In this document: positions 9,145 to 17,604 of the stretch, one piece after another
How the letters are laid out: every line of letters begins with the position of its first letter
Position numbering within the stretch: the first letter of the stretch is position 1
Assembly: GCF_004216775.1 (NCBI RefSeq)
Contig: NZ_SGXF01000005.1
Coordinates: 59,521 to 123,520, forward strand
Direction of reading: 5' to 3'
Length of the DNA: 64,000 bases
Source of the DNA: Cuneatibacter caecimuris
GTDB lineage: Bacteria; Bacillota; Clostridia; Lachnospirales; Lachnospiraceae
Notes under the pieces: model-generated
What the model was told of the DNA's origin: nothing
What the model saw: only the letters and a program-made list of their open reading frames with translations
Database searches by the model: none
Translations under genes and position numbers: made by a program

Positions 9145-10500
9145 TTATTTTCCTTCTTTCTGCAGAAAGGTCCTCCTTTTATGGGACATTTTTATGTAGC
9201 AGGCCAGGCCCGCGGCGTCAGCCAGCGCCCAGCCGATCGGCACGGACCACCAGATCCCGGCCACGCCTAAGGCCGGCAGAGAGGAGAGCGCATAGGCCAG
9301 GGCCACCCGGGAGCCTAAGGAAATGACAGTGAGGACCACAGACATCCCGGGTTTTCCCAGGGCCCGGTACAGGCCGTACAGCAGGAAGAGACATCCGATC
9401 CCGCAGTAAAATGTGCCTTCTATGCGGAGATAGCGGACGCCTTCGGAAATAATGGCAGTCTCTTCCGGGCTGACAAACAGCAGCATCAGCGGTCGGGCAA
9501 AGATCCAAACAGCAGCAGAAACGGCGGCGCAGAATAGCAGGGCTGTCAGCACGGCCCCTTTCAGCCCCCTGCGGATGCGGTCAGATTGTCCTGCGCCGTA
9601 ATTTTGGGCAATAAAAGTAGAAAAAGCATTGCCAAAATCCTGGACCGGCATGTAAGCAAATGCGTCTATTTTCACTGCCGCTGCAAAAGCAGCCATGACG
9701 GAAGGGCCGAAGCTGTTGACAAGGCCCTGGACCATCAGAATTCCCAGATTCATAATGGACTGTTGGACGCAGGTGAGCAGAGAGAACTCTGCAATTTCTT
9801 TGACAGCAGTCCGGCTCCTGCGGAAATGGCTGATGTGCAGCCGGAACTGAGGAAAACGCGCCCAGGTGTATACGGCAATCCCCAGAGCGGAAACATACTG
9901 AGAGAGGACAGTGGCCTCAGCTGCTCCTGCCACGCCCCTGTGCAGGCCCAGCACAAACCACAGATCCAGAATAATGTTCAGCACGGCGGAAACCGCCAGA
10001 AAGGCCAGCGGAACCACGGAATTACCCACTGCCCTCAGCAGCGAAGCAAAGTAATTATAAAGAAAAGACGCGGCAATTCCGCAGAAAATTACAGAAAGGT
10101 ATTCCCGCATCTGTCCCTGGACTTCTGCCGGAACCTGAAGAAACAGCAGAATCCAGTCCATACTGAGAAAAGATATAACATTCAGCAGCACAGTCAGCGC
10201 GCCGATCAGCAGGAAAGATGCAGCCATGCCATTTTTCAGCCCTTCCGGATCCTTCTGCCCGAAGCGGATAGAAAAAACAGCGCCGCTGCCCATGCAGAGC
10301 CCCAGCAGGATTGAGGTCAAAAAGGTCATCAGCGTAAAAGAAGAGCCAACAGCCGCCAGAGCGTCAGGGCCCAGAAACTGTCCGACAATCAGCGTATCGG
10401 CCACATTATAGCATTGCTGCAGCAGATTCCCCGCAATCATGGGCAGGGCAAAAAGCAGCATGGACCGCATCACCGGCCCTTTGGTGAGGTCTCCCTTCAT
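9145..10500 (-). CDS. MATE family multidrug efflux transporter
   Basis: This 451-residue integral membrane protein has about 12 hydrophobic segments. The N-terminal signature LFALPMIAGNLLQQCYNVAD and the TLIVGQFLGPDALAAVGSS region are typical of MATE (multi-antimicrobial extrusion) Na+/H+-coupled exporters. Repeats of this region in the second half (around residues 225-300) fit the two-lobe fold. Substrate is unknown. ATG 10500 is preceded by GGGAGG on the minus strand. It leads a two-gene unit with the NrdG-like gene. Confidence 0.93.
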   Translation of the reverse strand: MKGDLTKGPVMRSMLLFALPMIAGNLLQQCYNVADTLIVGQFLGPDALAAVGSSFTLMTFLTSILLGLCMGSGAVFSIRFGQKDPEGLKNGMAASFLLIGALTVLLNVISFLSMDWILLFLQVPAEVQGQMREYLSVIFCGIAASFLYNYFASLLRAVGNSVVPLAFLAVSAVLNIILDLWFVLGLHRGVAGAAEATVLSQYVSALGIAVYTWARFPQFRLHISHFRRSRTAVKEIAEFSLLTCVQQSIMNLGILMVQGLVNSFGPSVMAAFAAAVKIDAFAYMPVQDFGNAFSTFIAQNYGAGQSDRIRRGLKGAVLTALLFCAAVSAAVWIFARPLMLLFVSPEETAIISEGVRYLRIEGTFYCGIGCLFLLYGLYRALGKPGMSVVLTVISLGSRVALAYALSSLPALGVAGIWWSVPIGWALADAAGLACYIKMSHKRRTFLQKEGK

Positions 10501-10516
10501 ATTTCCTCCCTACTAC

Positions 10517-10544
10517 AATATATTTACTTCAATATCCCTTACAA
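10517..10544 (-). promoter_or_regulatory. Predicted promoter of MATE gene
   Basis: On the minus strand TTGTAA (10544-10539), 16 bases and TATATT (10522-10517) lie just upstream of the MATE ribosome site. Confidence 0.4.
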
Positions 10545-11123
10545 CCATTAAGAAATTATCCATCTTGTTGTTGTGGTCACTATGCAGAATCAATCCCCTT
10601 CTATGGTGGGCTGTGATTCCGGCAGCTATAATAGACGTTAGGGCAGATGTTTAACCGTGATACCTATACCTTATTAGCCACCACTGTGACAACTTTATTG
10701 TACCAAGTCGCTGGCGCGACGGCTAGCCCCAATTGCAATGTTTCCACTGTTTCTTTCTAAAACCTAGTTTTTTTCTCTTATAAAAAGTAGCGTTTTTAAT
10801 CGAATATGGGTAATTTCCTTACGAAGCTCCATTGGACATACCGTCTGTACGGAAGGGACGGCCCGGATAGAAATACCAATTCTATTGAGGCGCTTGTTTT
10901 CAAGGAATGGAAATATGGATACGGCGGGGTTTCGATATCTAGGTAAATTTAACGGATGGGGTTACGTTTCTTCAATATAATTTTATAGTTTTGGCGAGTA
11001 TCGGTTAAGAGTAGTCGGTGCTTTCTTTTTGTCTGTTGACCGGAGTGCAAACATGAACTTCCCGCCCGGCCAATTCTCGTGCTGCGGAGCGTGGGGAATT
11101 GAATGGGCGGGGATTCTGCTGGG
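10545..11123. other. Gene-poor stretch, no recognisable gene
   Basis: About 580 bases between the MATE gene and the toxin gene. All six frames are interrupted and I recognise no protein family, RNA or element ends. Base composition shifts within it (AT-rich around 10760-10810, GC-rich around 11040-11110), as if it were decayed or patched together. A 46-codon open frame at 10806-10946 has no ribosome site. Confidence 0.6.
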
Positions 11124-11393
11124 TTATTTGTCTCCGTAATGTCCTCTGCAATGTGCGATGTAGATACGGCCATTTTCCATATGGTAGACAAGCCGGTCTT
11201 TGTCGTTGATGCGGAGGCTGTATTCGCCTTGCAGGTCGCCGGTTAATGGTTCGGGCTTTCCTATACCTTCCATGCAGCCGTTGCGCTCAATGTCTTTTAT
11301 GAGCTGATTGATACGTTTGATTGTTTTTTTGTCCTGGGTCTGCCAATAGATATAGTCTTCCCAGGCATCGTCTGACCAGATTTTTTCACTCAT
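11124..11393 (-). CDS. yoeB: Txe/YoeB-type mRNA interferase toxin
   Basis: This 89-residue toxin of the RelE superfamily, YoeB branch, cleaves mRNA on the ribosome. It starts MSEKIWSDDAWEDYIYWQ, has the KRINQLIKDIERN helix, GKPEPLTG, and the C-terminal catalytic region RINDKDRLVYH...HCRGHYGDK (Arg, His and terminal Tyr typical of YoeB). Full length. The start overlaps the antitoxin stop by 8 bases, which supports coupled expression. Confidence 0.92.
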   Translation of the reverse strand: MSEKIWSDDAWEDYIYWQTQDKKTIKRINQLIKDIERNGCMEGIGKPEPLTGDLQGEYSLRINDKDRLVYHMENGRIYIAHCRGHYGDK

Positions 11394-11655
11394 CCTCTAC
11401 CTCGATCAGTTCATGCGCCGTCCCTTTTCCTGCCCGGAGTTCCTGGACAGATTTTTTTACATAGGCCATGTTGGTTTCTGAAAAAAATGGATCGGTGGTC
11501 TGAGTGATTTCAAATGGAATTCGGTTTTCGCGTAAAACTGCTTTCACAAATAGATTGATGGCTGTGGAGGTGTTTAGGCCGACATTGGAGCAAAAGGCGT
11601 CAAAGCTGGCTTTATCCTTTTCGTCTACTCGTGCAGTTATGGTTGATTGTGCCAT
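11386..11655 (-). CDS. RelB/DinJ family antitoxin
   Basis: This 89-residue antitoxin has an N-terminal ribbon-helix-helix (STITARVDEKDKASFDAFCS, then GLNTSTAINLFVKAVL), typical of RelB/DinJ. The C-terminal tail is acidic and would wrap the toxin. Pairing of a DinJ-like antitoxin with a YoeB-like toxin is a common mix. It is first in the operon, preceded by GGAGAG, and is expected to repress its own promoter through the palindromes just upstream. Confidence 0.9.
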   Translation of the reverse strand: MAQSTITARVDEKDKASFDAFCSNVGLNTSTAINLFVKAVLRENRIPFEITQTTDPFFSETNMAYVKKSVQELRAGKGTAHELIEVEDE

Positions 11656-11689
11656 GGGATTCTCTCCTTTCTGTCTTCTATTTGCCTTT

Positions 11690-11730
11690 ATTATATCATT
11701 GTAGTATGCATATTACAAGCTATTGTAATA
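11690..11730 (-). promoter_or_regulatory. Toxin-antitoxin promoter with nested operator palindromes
   Basis: On the minus strand TTGTAA (11718-11713), a 17-base spacer and TATAAT (11695-11690, with extended TGA) form a near-ideal promoter. The spacer and -35 are covered by a 20-base near-palindrome (11699-11718, centre TATGCATA). It overlaps a second perfect dyad, TATTACAA-GCTA-TTGTAATA (11711-11730). This is the expected layout for ribbon-helix-helix autorepression. Confidence 0.75.
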
Positions 11731-12049
11731 CATTGGACATGAAATTTGATTGGGAATATTTATAAAATTAATGTGATCTCATTTATATTAAGTATACTGT
11801 TTCAACCATAAATATGATAAAATCTACAAACAATTTATTGGGAAGTATTCATAATTATAGGAATAAGAAACACGAAAGTTTAAACTATAGGAATGATTAA
11901 GTTAAAAGATGGGTATAAGTTAATGCAGCGAAATTAGGATAGAGTTGGATGCTTCTGGTGATTATATTTTTGACAGAACAAAACATAATCACCTACAGGC
12001 AGAGGTGTTCTGTTATAATGACCTAAAATATATCTATGGAGTTTTGCTT
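11731..12049. promoter_or_regulatory. AT-rich upstream region of the fusion kinase gene
   Basis: About 320 bases, strongly AT-rich, without a recognised gene. Near its end an extended -10, TGT-TATAAT (12011-12019), lies about 30 bases before the chosen ATG. No good -35 at normal spacing is seen. A TTGACA at 11970-11975 is too far away to pair with it. Confidence 0.5.
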
Positions 12050-13228
12050 ATGAAATATGAAAATGCAAAGGAAATCTTACCCGAAGAATTACTCATAATG
12101 ATTCAGAAATATTATCAGGGCGGTTATTTATACATCCCAAAAGGAAATGACCGGGAGGGAAAGAAGCAGACAGACTATAAGATTGAGCTGGAGAAACGTA
12201 ACCAGCATATATACCTGAAGCATCTTGAGGGGAGAACAAACCGGCAGCTGGGGAAGATCTATCATCTGTCAGAACCAAGCGTCAGGAGGATTATTTCAAA
12301 AGAAAAGGTGAGATATCAGGAAATGAAAGAGAAAATAGAACAGATTTTAACTTTTTGGGGAATAGAAGAGAAGGAATTACTGCAAATATACCCTTCTGCC
12401 TGGGAAATCAATCATTCCCATGTTCTTAAAGTGTACCACAGCAAAGAACAGCTGGAACGAAATATAAAGATATCAGAAATACTGCTGGAATGCAACATTC
12501 CGGTTGCAGAGCCAGTTCCGGCCCTGACAGGAAAAAAATATGTTGAATACCAGGACAGTTATTTCTACCTGTCCCAAAAATTGCCGGGGAGAAACCTTAC
12601 TGACATAAAAGATGATGAGATGGCCCGCCAAATGGGCTGTGCGATAGCGCGGCTACATACGGCGTTTGTGAAATGCGGAGAAAAAATGGAATTCTGGGAA
12701 AACAGCCTGCTAAAAGAGATGAACGGATGGATTTGGAAAAATCTAATAAAGGATGAGTGGCGGACAATAGATGAAAAAGATTTTTTAAAAACAGCAGAAC
12801 AGTTAGAAAAGGTATATGATCAGCTTCCCAAACAAGTGATACACAGAGATGTGCATTACGGGAATTTTCTGTTCTTTGAAAAGGAGCTGTCAGGATATAT
12901 TGATTTTGATTTGAGCCAAAAAAATATAAGAATATTTGATATTTGCTATTTCCTGGCAGGCCTGCTGGCGGAAGAAACAGAGGAAGCTTTCTGTAAAAAA
13001 GAATGGCTGAAAAAAGTGAGGGCGGTTATTACGGGGTATGAAAGCGTGGAAAAACTTTCGGCAGAGGAAAAGAGCGCAATTCCGTGTGTGATGGAGTGCA
13101 TAGAAATTCTGTTTGCTGCGTATTACCTTGGTATTCAGGACACAAAACGCGCGGGCGATGCATATGAGGTATTCCATTTTATACAAAATTGTGAAAGCGA
13201 TATATTAGCTCAATATGATAGACTGTAA
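12050..13228 (+). CDS. CD3324-like DNA-binding domain fused to an APH-type phosphotransferase
   Basis: This 392-residue protein has two parts. Residues 1-90 (MKYENAKEILPEELLIMIQ, then YIPKG, HLEGRTNRQLGKIYHLSEPSVRRIISKEK) match the small CD3324-family helix-turn-helix proteins. Residues about 100-370 resemble aminoglycoside/choline kinase-like phosphotransferases, with the catalytic loop HRDVHYGNFLF and the metal-binding IDFDLSQ. Target small molecule is unknown. I chose ATG 12050 because GGAG lies 9 bases upstream and the CD3324-like domain begins there; the frame opens at 11945 but that part is not conserved. It overlaps the methyltransferase by 14 bases, so the two are likely coupled. Composition is more AT-rich than the housekeeping genes. 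Confidence 0.8.
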   Translation: MKYENAKEILPEELLIMIQKYYQGGYLYIPKGNDREGKKQTDYKIELEKRNQHIYLKHLEGRTNRQLGKIYHLSEPSVRRIISKEKVRYQEMKEKIEQILTFWGIEEKELLQIYPSAWEINHSHVLKVYHSKEQLERNIKISEILLECNIPVAEPVPALTGKKYVEYQDSYFYLSQKLPGRNLTDIKDDEMARQMGCAIARLHTAFVKCGEKMEFWENSLLKEMNGWIWKNLIKDEWRTIDEKDFLKTAEQLEKVYDQLPKQVIHRDVHYGNFLFFEKELSGYIDFDLSQKNIRIFDICYFLAGLLAEETEEAFCKKEWLKKVRAVITGYESVEKLSAEEKSAIPCVMECIEILFAAYYLGIQDTKRAGDAYEVFHFIQNCESDILAQYDRL

Positions 13229-13820
13229 TCTAAATGGAATAAACCTGAAAATGTATACAGAAGGTTCCCTGTTCTCACCAAATAATATTGATACAGGAAC
13301 AAAAACGATGCTGTCCAAAGTTGAATTTCAAGCGGGGCAGAAAGTTCTGGATTTAGGCTGCGGATACGGAGCAGTGGGAATATACGCGGCACATTTTTCC
13401 GGCGCGGAAAATATCACAATGGTTGATATAAACCCCTCCGCAGTTGAATTGGCAAGAAAAAATGCCCTATGCAATGGCATGGGAGATATTAAAATATTCC
13501 AAAGCAATGGATTTGAAAATATCAGCAAGCAGGAATTTGACCTCATACTGTCTAATCCGCCTTATCATGCGGACTTTAAAGTTCCGAAGGAGTTTATTGA
13601 GAATGGTTTTAGGTATTTAAAAGATGGCGGCAGAATGGTTATGGTCACAAAAAGAAAAAAATGGTACCAGAATAAATTGAAATCTGTATTTGGCGGGGCT
13701 GCAGTTATTGAGGAGAATGGGTACTATATTTTTATTTCGCAGAAAAGGATAATTCACAGAACAGGAATAAAAGACAGAAAAAAACTCTCTAAGAAATTAC
13801 AGCATAAATATAGCAGATAA
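13215..13820 (+). CDS. Class I SAM methyltransferase, RsmC/small-domain type
   Basis: This 201-residue protein has the SAM-binding VLDLGCGYGAVG, an acidic VDIN after beta-2, and the NPPY motif (SNPPYHADF) of N-methyltransferases of the RsmC/YbxB type, which modify guanine or adenine amino groups in RNA. Residues 1-30 contain the usual SLFSPNNIDTGT entry. A basic tail (about 180-201) could bind RNA. The ATG lies inside the end of the upstream kinase-like gene. Whether it is a housekeeping rRNA enzyme or works with the fusion protein cannot be told from sequence. Confidence 0.88.
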   Translation: MIDCNLNGINLKMYTEGSLFSPNNIDTGTKTMLSKVEFQAGQKVLDLGCGYGAVGIYAAHFSGAENITMVDINPSAVELARKNALCNGMGDIKIFQSNGFENISKQEFDLILSNPPYHADFKVPKEFIENGFRYLKDGGRMVMVTKRKKWYQNKLKSVFGGAAVIEENGYYIFISQKRIIHRTGIKDRKKLSKKLQHKYSR

Positions 13821-13973
13821 GCGTCTGCGGTTTACAACGATATTTTGAAAATTGAAAACGTTTTATGCCTGAAAAGAGATGCACATCTGAAATGCGGGCC
13901 GCAACCGGAGCGCAGCTGTCTGCGCCCGGAAATCCCGCAAAAAGACCAGGAAAAAATTCTTATCCCAGAATCA

Positions 13974-14963
13974 TTAAAAACACTTCTTTAAAAATTCCCT
14001 CCGCAGCTCCACCTGTTCCGCAGCCTTTGTGAGCTTTTCAATGCTGCGGCAGGATATCCAGGATTTACTGTTGTTATAGTAGAAATTCATCTGTTTCCAA
14101 TATTTTTCCGGGTACAAAAACAAAAGGTACAGCACCTGATATTCTGTATCTGAGAGAGGCCGGACTGCCTGGTAAGTATCCAGCAGCACTTTCCAAAGTT
14201 GGGTATCCCAGCAGCGCTTTTCCAGGATTTTTCTGGAAAAGTGATAAAAGTCCATGATCTGAGGTTCTACCACAAAATGCTGGAAACAAGTAGTAGCCAC
14301 ATAGTGGCGCCCGATCAGAACATTATGGTAATTGTAGCTGCCGTGGCACAGCGTTCCCCGGCTGCATGCCTCCTGCCACAGGATATGATAACAGGATGCC
14401 TGTAAGCCGGCATAGGCTTCCTGGGCCTGGCAGTAGACGGCGGGGAAACTTTCCAGGGCGCAGCGCTCAAAATCCGTTTTCCTCCGTTTTCCCCGCATGA
14501 AATTTCGGATGCGCCAGAGCTCCTGATTGTGCCGGCACCATTCCTCGGACAGGGAGCAGCCGGTGTAATGGCAGTCGGGAAAATATTCATAGAGGGGAAA
14601 ATCCTGCAGATACCGGTGGAGCAGGGCCAGGTTGCGCACAGCCAGGACCAGATCCTGGGTGCTCTGTACGCTGCATTCTCCCGCCGCGTACCATCGCCGC
14701 AGCACATAACATTTTCCATCCTCTCCTTCGGTACAAAGAGCCCCTTCCCGGTTAGGTACGGGACGGTCGGTCTGGGTGAATCCGCAGCCCGCCAGAAACT
14801 CTGTGAGCTTCTGCTCCACGGCCAGACGCTGAATGGTTCCGCTGTATTCCTGCAGGGCGTACAGGTCCTGTCCTGCGGAACAGAGCAGGCTCCCGCGCGC
14901 TTTTTTAATATCCTGTATATTCAGATCATATTGTGTCAGAACAGATTGACCCCAGTCCCCCAT
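13974..14963 (-). CDS. CotS family spore coat protein (kinase fold)
   Basis: This 329-residue protein of the CotS/YutH group of spore coat proteins has a protein-kinase-like/APH fold. HGSYNYHNVLI stands where active kinases have HGD...N, and MDFYHF follows at the metal position, so catalysis is probably lost or altered. The Cys, Tyr and Trp content is high, as in coat proteins. It is a single gene facing away from the flavoprotein gene. It indicates a spore-forming host. Expression is probably under a sporulation sigma factor; I did not identify its promoter. Confidence 0.85.
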   Translation of the reverse strand: MGDWGQSVLTQYDLNIQDIKKARGSLLCSAGQDLYALQEYSGTIQRLAVEQKLTEFLAGCGFTQTDRPVPNREGALCTEGEDGKCYVLRRWYAAGECSVQSTQDLVLAVRNLALLHRYLQDFPLYEYFPDCHYTGCSLSEEWCRHNQELWRIRNFMRGKRRKTDFERCALESFPAVYCQAQEAYAGLQASCYHILWQEACSRGTLCHGSYNYHNVLIGRHYVATTCFQHFVVEPQIMDFYHFSRKILEKRCWDTQLWKVLLDTYQAVRPLSDTEYQVLYLLFLYPEKYWKQMNFYYNNSKSWISCRSIEKLTKAAEQVELRREFLKKCF

Positions 14964-15076
14964 ATTATCTCCTCCAAATTCTCATTGCGGCATCCGAGCC
15001 GTAGTTCATTCCTATGCAGAAAAGGCTGGAAAAATGCGCCGCAGTACAGGAAATTATGGCAATCCCAATATAAATA

Positions 15077-15085
15077 TGATATACT
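15077..15085 (+). promoter_or_regulatory. Extended -10 of the flavoprotein promoter
   Basis: TGA-TATACT (15077-15085) lies about 30 bases before the flavoprotein ATG. The -35 is weak (TGGCAA at 15057-15062). Confidence 0.45.
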
Positions 15086-15116
15086 TTGAGAGGAAACTGA
15101 ATGAAAGGGGAACATG

Positions 15117-16517
15117 ATGAGCAAAAATTATGATGTAATCATTATCGGCGCAGGGCCTTCCGGTATTTTCTGCGCGTACCGGCTGAAGGAGAAGCAGCCG
15201 GAACTGAAAATACTGATGATCGAAAAGGGGCGGAGAATTGAAGAACGCTCCTGTCCCAAGAGAAAAACAAAACAATGCGTGGGCTGCAAACCCTGCTCCA
15301 TCACCACCGGTTTTGCCGGAGCGGGAGCATTTTCCGACGGCAAGCTTTCCCTGTCCCCTGATGTGGGGGGAAATCTGCCGGAGATCCTGGGCTATGAACG
15401 GACTGTGGAGTTATTAAAGGAATCAGACAGCATTTATCTGAAATTCGGCGCGGACAAGAAGGTTTATGGGCTGGGCGTGGACGATGAAATACGCAGAATC
15501 CGGAGAAAAGCCATTCAGGCGAATCTGAAGCTGATTGAATGCCCGATCCGCCACCTGGGTACAGAAGAAGGGTATAAGATATACAGCCGCCTTCAGGAAC
15601 ACCTGCTGGAACAGGGTGTGGAGATGCAGTTTAAGACAATGGTACAGGATATCCTGATTGAAGACGGAAAGGTAAAAGGAATCGTCACCGATCAGGGAGA
15701 GACCTTTGAGGCGCCGCAGATTGTATCCGCCGTGGGGCGGGAAGGCGCGGACTGGTTCAGCCATATCTGCCAGGGGCATGGAATTGAGACCCGGGTGGGG
15801 ACTGTGGACGTGGGCGTCCGGGTGGAAGTCCGGGACGAGGTGATGGAGGAACTGAACAAGTCCCTGTATGAGGCGAAGCTGGTCTACCACACCCCCACAT
15901 TCGATGATAAGGTGAGGGTTTTCTGTACCAATCCTTCCGGCGAAGTAGCGACGGAATATTATGAAAACGGGCTTGCCGTGGTGAATGGACATGCATATAA
16001 AGCGGCAGAATATAAAACGAACAACACCAATTTCGCGATCCTGGTTTCCAAGAACTTCACGAAGCCATTTAAATCTCCCATTGAATACGGCAAGCATATC
16101 GCCCAGCTGAGCAATATGCTCTGTGACGGCAGGATTCTGGTCCAGACGTTCGGGGATTATCAGAGGGGAAGGCGCACCACAGAGGAACGGCTGTGCCGGA
16201 ATAACCTGATCCCCACGCTGAAAGACGCAGTGCCCGGGGACCTGTCTCTGGTTTTCCCACACAGGATCATGGTGGATATAGAAGAAATGCTGCTGGCCCT
16301 GGACAAGGTGACGCCGGGGATCGCCAGCGATGAAACGCTGCTGTACGGCGTGGAGGTGAAGTTCTACTCCAATAAGGTTCTGGTGGACCGGGATTTTGAA
16401 ACAAATATTAAAGGCCTGCGGGCAATCGGAGACGGCGCGTCCGTGACGAGAGGGCTGCAGCAGGCTTCGGCTAACGGGCTTGCAGTGGCGGAAAGCATCC
16501 TGAAGGCATTTTCCTGA
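15117..16517 (+). CDS. FAD-dependent oxidoreductase (COG2509-type)
   Basis: This 466-residue flavoprotein has the N-terminal dinucleotide fold VIIIGAGPSGIFCAY and an early cysteine-rich block (CPKRKTKQCVGCKPC) typical of the COG2509 uncharacterised FAD-dependent dehydrogenases. FSDGKL and a C-terminal GDGASVTRGLQQASANG complete the FAD site. Substrate is unknown; the family is widespread in Clostridia. Of the two adjacent ATGs, 15117 is 6 bases from AAAGGGG (15104-15110) and is preferred over 15114. It is followed by rhaD after 41 bases. Confidence 0.88.
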   Translation: MSKNYDVIIIGAGPSGIFCAYRLKEKQPELKILMIEKGRRIEERSCPKRKTKQCVGCKPCSITTGFAGAGAFSDGKLSLSPDVGGNLPEILGYERTVELLKESDSIYLKFGADKKVYGLGVDDEIRRIRRKAIQANLKLIECPIRHLGTEEGYKIYSRLQEHLLEQGVEMQFKTMVQDILIEDGKVKGIVTDQGETFEAPQIVSAVGREGADWFSHICQGHGIETRVGTVDVGVRVEVRDEVMEELNKSLYEAKLVYHTPTFDDKVRVFCTNPSGEVATEYYENGLAVVNGHAYKAAEYKTNNTNFAILVSKNFTKPFKSPIEYGKHIAQLSNMLCDGRILVQTFGDYQRGRRTTEERLCRNNLIPTLKDAVPGDLSLVFPHRIMVDIEEMLLALDKVTPGIASDETLLYGVEVKFYSNKVLVDRDFETNIKGLRAIGDGASVTRGLQQASANGLAVAESILKAFS

Positions 16518-16558
16518 TACAGAAACAAAATTGCCGCAGTATAAAAAGGAGGTAGGGA

Positions 16559-17386
16559 ATGAGAATTCTGGAGTCAAAGTTTGTGCAGGGATTTATTAAG
16601 ATGGCGGACGACGGCTATAAACAGGGCTGGCATGAACGCAACGGAGGCAACCTGTCCTACCGGCTGAAAAAAGAAGAGGTGGAGGCCATTCGTTCCAGGC
16701 TCAACGCGCCCGGGGAGTGGCTGCCTGTGGGAACCAGCGTGCCGGAGCTGGCAGGTGAATTTTTCCTGGTGACAGGGACCGGAAAATATTTCCGGAATAT
16801 CATTGTGGACCCCGAAGCCTGCATTGCTATTATTGAAGTGGATGATGCAGGTGAAAAATACCGCATCCGGTGGGGACTTGTGGAGGGAGGGCTGCCTACC
16901 AGCGAGCTGCCCACCCACCTGATGAACCACGAGGTGAAAAAGCGAGTGACAAACGGCCTGCACCGTGTGATCTATCATGCCCATACCACAAATACCATAG
17001 CCCTGACCTTTGTGCTGCCGCTGGAAGATGAAGTATTTACAAGAGAGCTGTGGGAAATGGCTACAGAATGCCCTATTGTCTTTCCCAACGGAATCGGCGT
17101 GATCGGCTGGATGGTGCCCGGCGGCAGGGAGATTGCCGTTGAGACCAGCAGGCTGATGGAAAAATACGACGTGGCGGTCTGGGCCCATCACGGAATGTTC
17201 TGTTCCGGTCCCGATTTTGACCTGACCTTCGGATTGATGCATACGGTTGAAAAATCCGCGGAGATTTTGATTAAGGTGCTGTCCATGTCGCCTCAGAAGC
17301 TTCAGACCATCACGGCGGGCAATTTCAGAGATTTGGCGAAAGACTTTAGAATTACGCTGCCGGAGCGCTTTCTGTACGAGAAATAA
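16559..17386 (+). CDS. rhaD: Rhamnulose-1-phosphate aldolase
   Basis: This class II zinc aldolase splits L-rhamnulose 1-phosphate to dihydroxyacetone phosphate and L-lactaldehyde. The 275-residue product has the RhaD N-terminus with GWHERNGGNLSYRL, the metal-binding HAHTTNTIAL (two His), and the third metal His in WAHHGMFCSG. The length matches RhaD (about 274). AAGGAGGTAGGG lies directly before the ATG. No other rhamnose genes are adjacent, which is unusual but seen in Lachnospiraceae. A strong terminator follows. Confidence 0.93.
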   Translation: MRILESKFVQGFIKMADDGYKQGWHERNGGNLSYRLKKEEVEAIRSRLNAPGEWLPVGTSVPELAGEFFLVTGTGKYFRNIIVDPEACIAIIEVDDAGEKYRIRWGLVEGGLPTSELPTHLMNHEVKKRVTNGLHRVIYHAHTTNTIALTFVLPLEDEVFTRELWEMATECPIVFPNGIGVIGWMVPGGREIAVETSRLMEKYDVAVWAHHGMFCSGPDFDLTFGLMHTVEKSAEILIKVLSMSPQKLQTITAGNFRDLAKDFRITLPERFLYEK

Positions 17387-17425
17387 CTTTGACGCCCTGC
17401 CCATATTACTGGCCTGCCGGCTATC

Positions 17426-17460
17426 GAGCACTTTTTGCTTTGCAAAAAGTGCTCTTTTAT
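17426..17460 (+). terminator. Intrinsic terminator after rhaD
   Basis: A perfect 13-bp stem (GAGCACTTTTTGC 17426-17438 with 17442-17454) around a 3-base loop, then TTTT. Confidence 0.85.
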
Positions 17461-17481
17461 ACTGAATGGGCCGCATTTAAA

Positions 17482-17510
17482 TTGACAGCAGGAGATATTG
17501 AATCTAAACT
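17482..17510 (+). promoter_or_regulatory. Predicted promoter of the sensing SBP/kinase/regulator operon
   Basis: A perfect TTGACA (17482-17487), 17 bases, TAAACT (17505-17510), about 95 bases before the first gene. Confidence 0.6.
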
Positions 17511-17604
17511 AATATTATATCATTATAACGTGAAATATAATATCTTTCCGAAGCGGCAATTCTAAAAAACTTTTGAACTATGAAGCACGAAGCGAGGAAT
17601 ACGG

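Noticed and set aside
10806..10946. 46-codon open frame in the gene-poor stretch
   Set aside because: No ribosome site or recognised family; too short to support.
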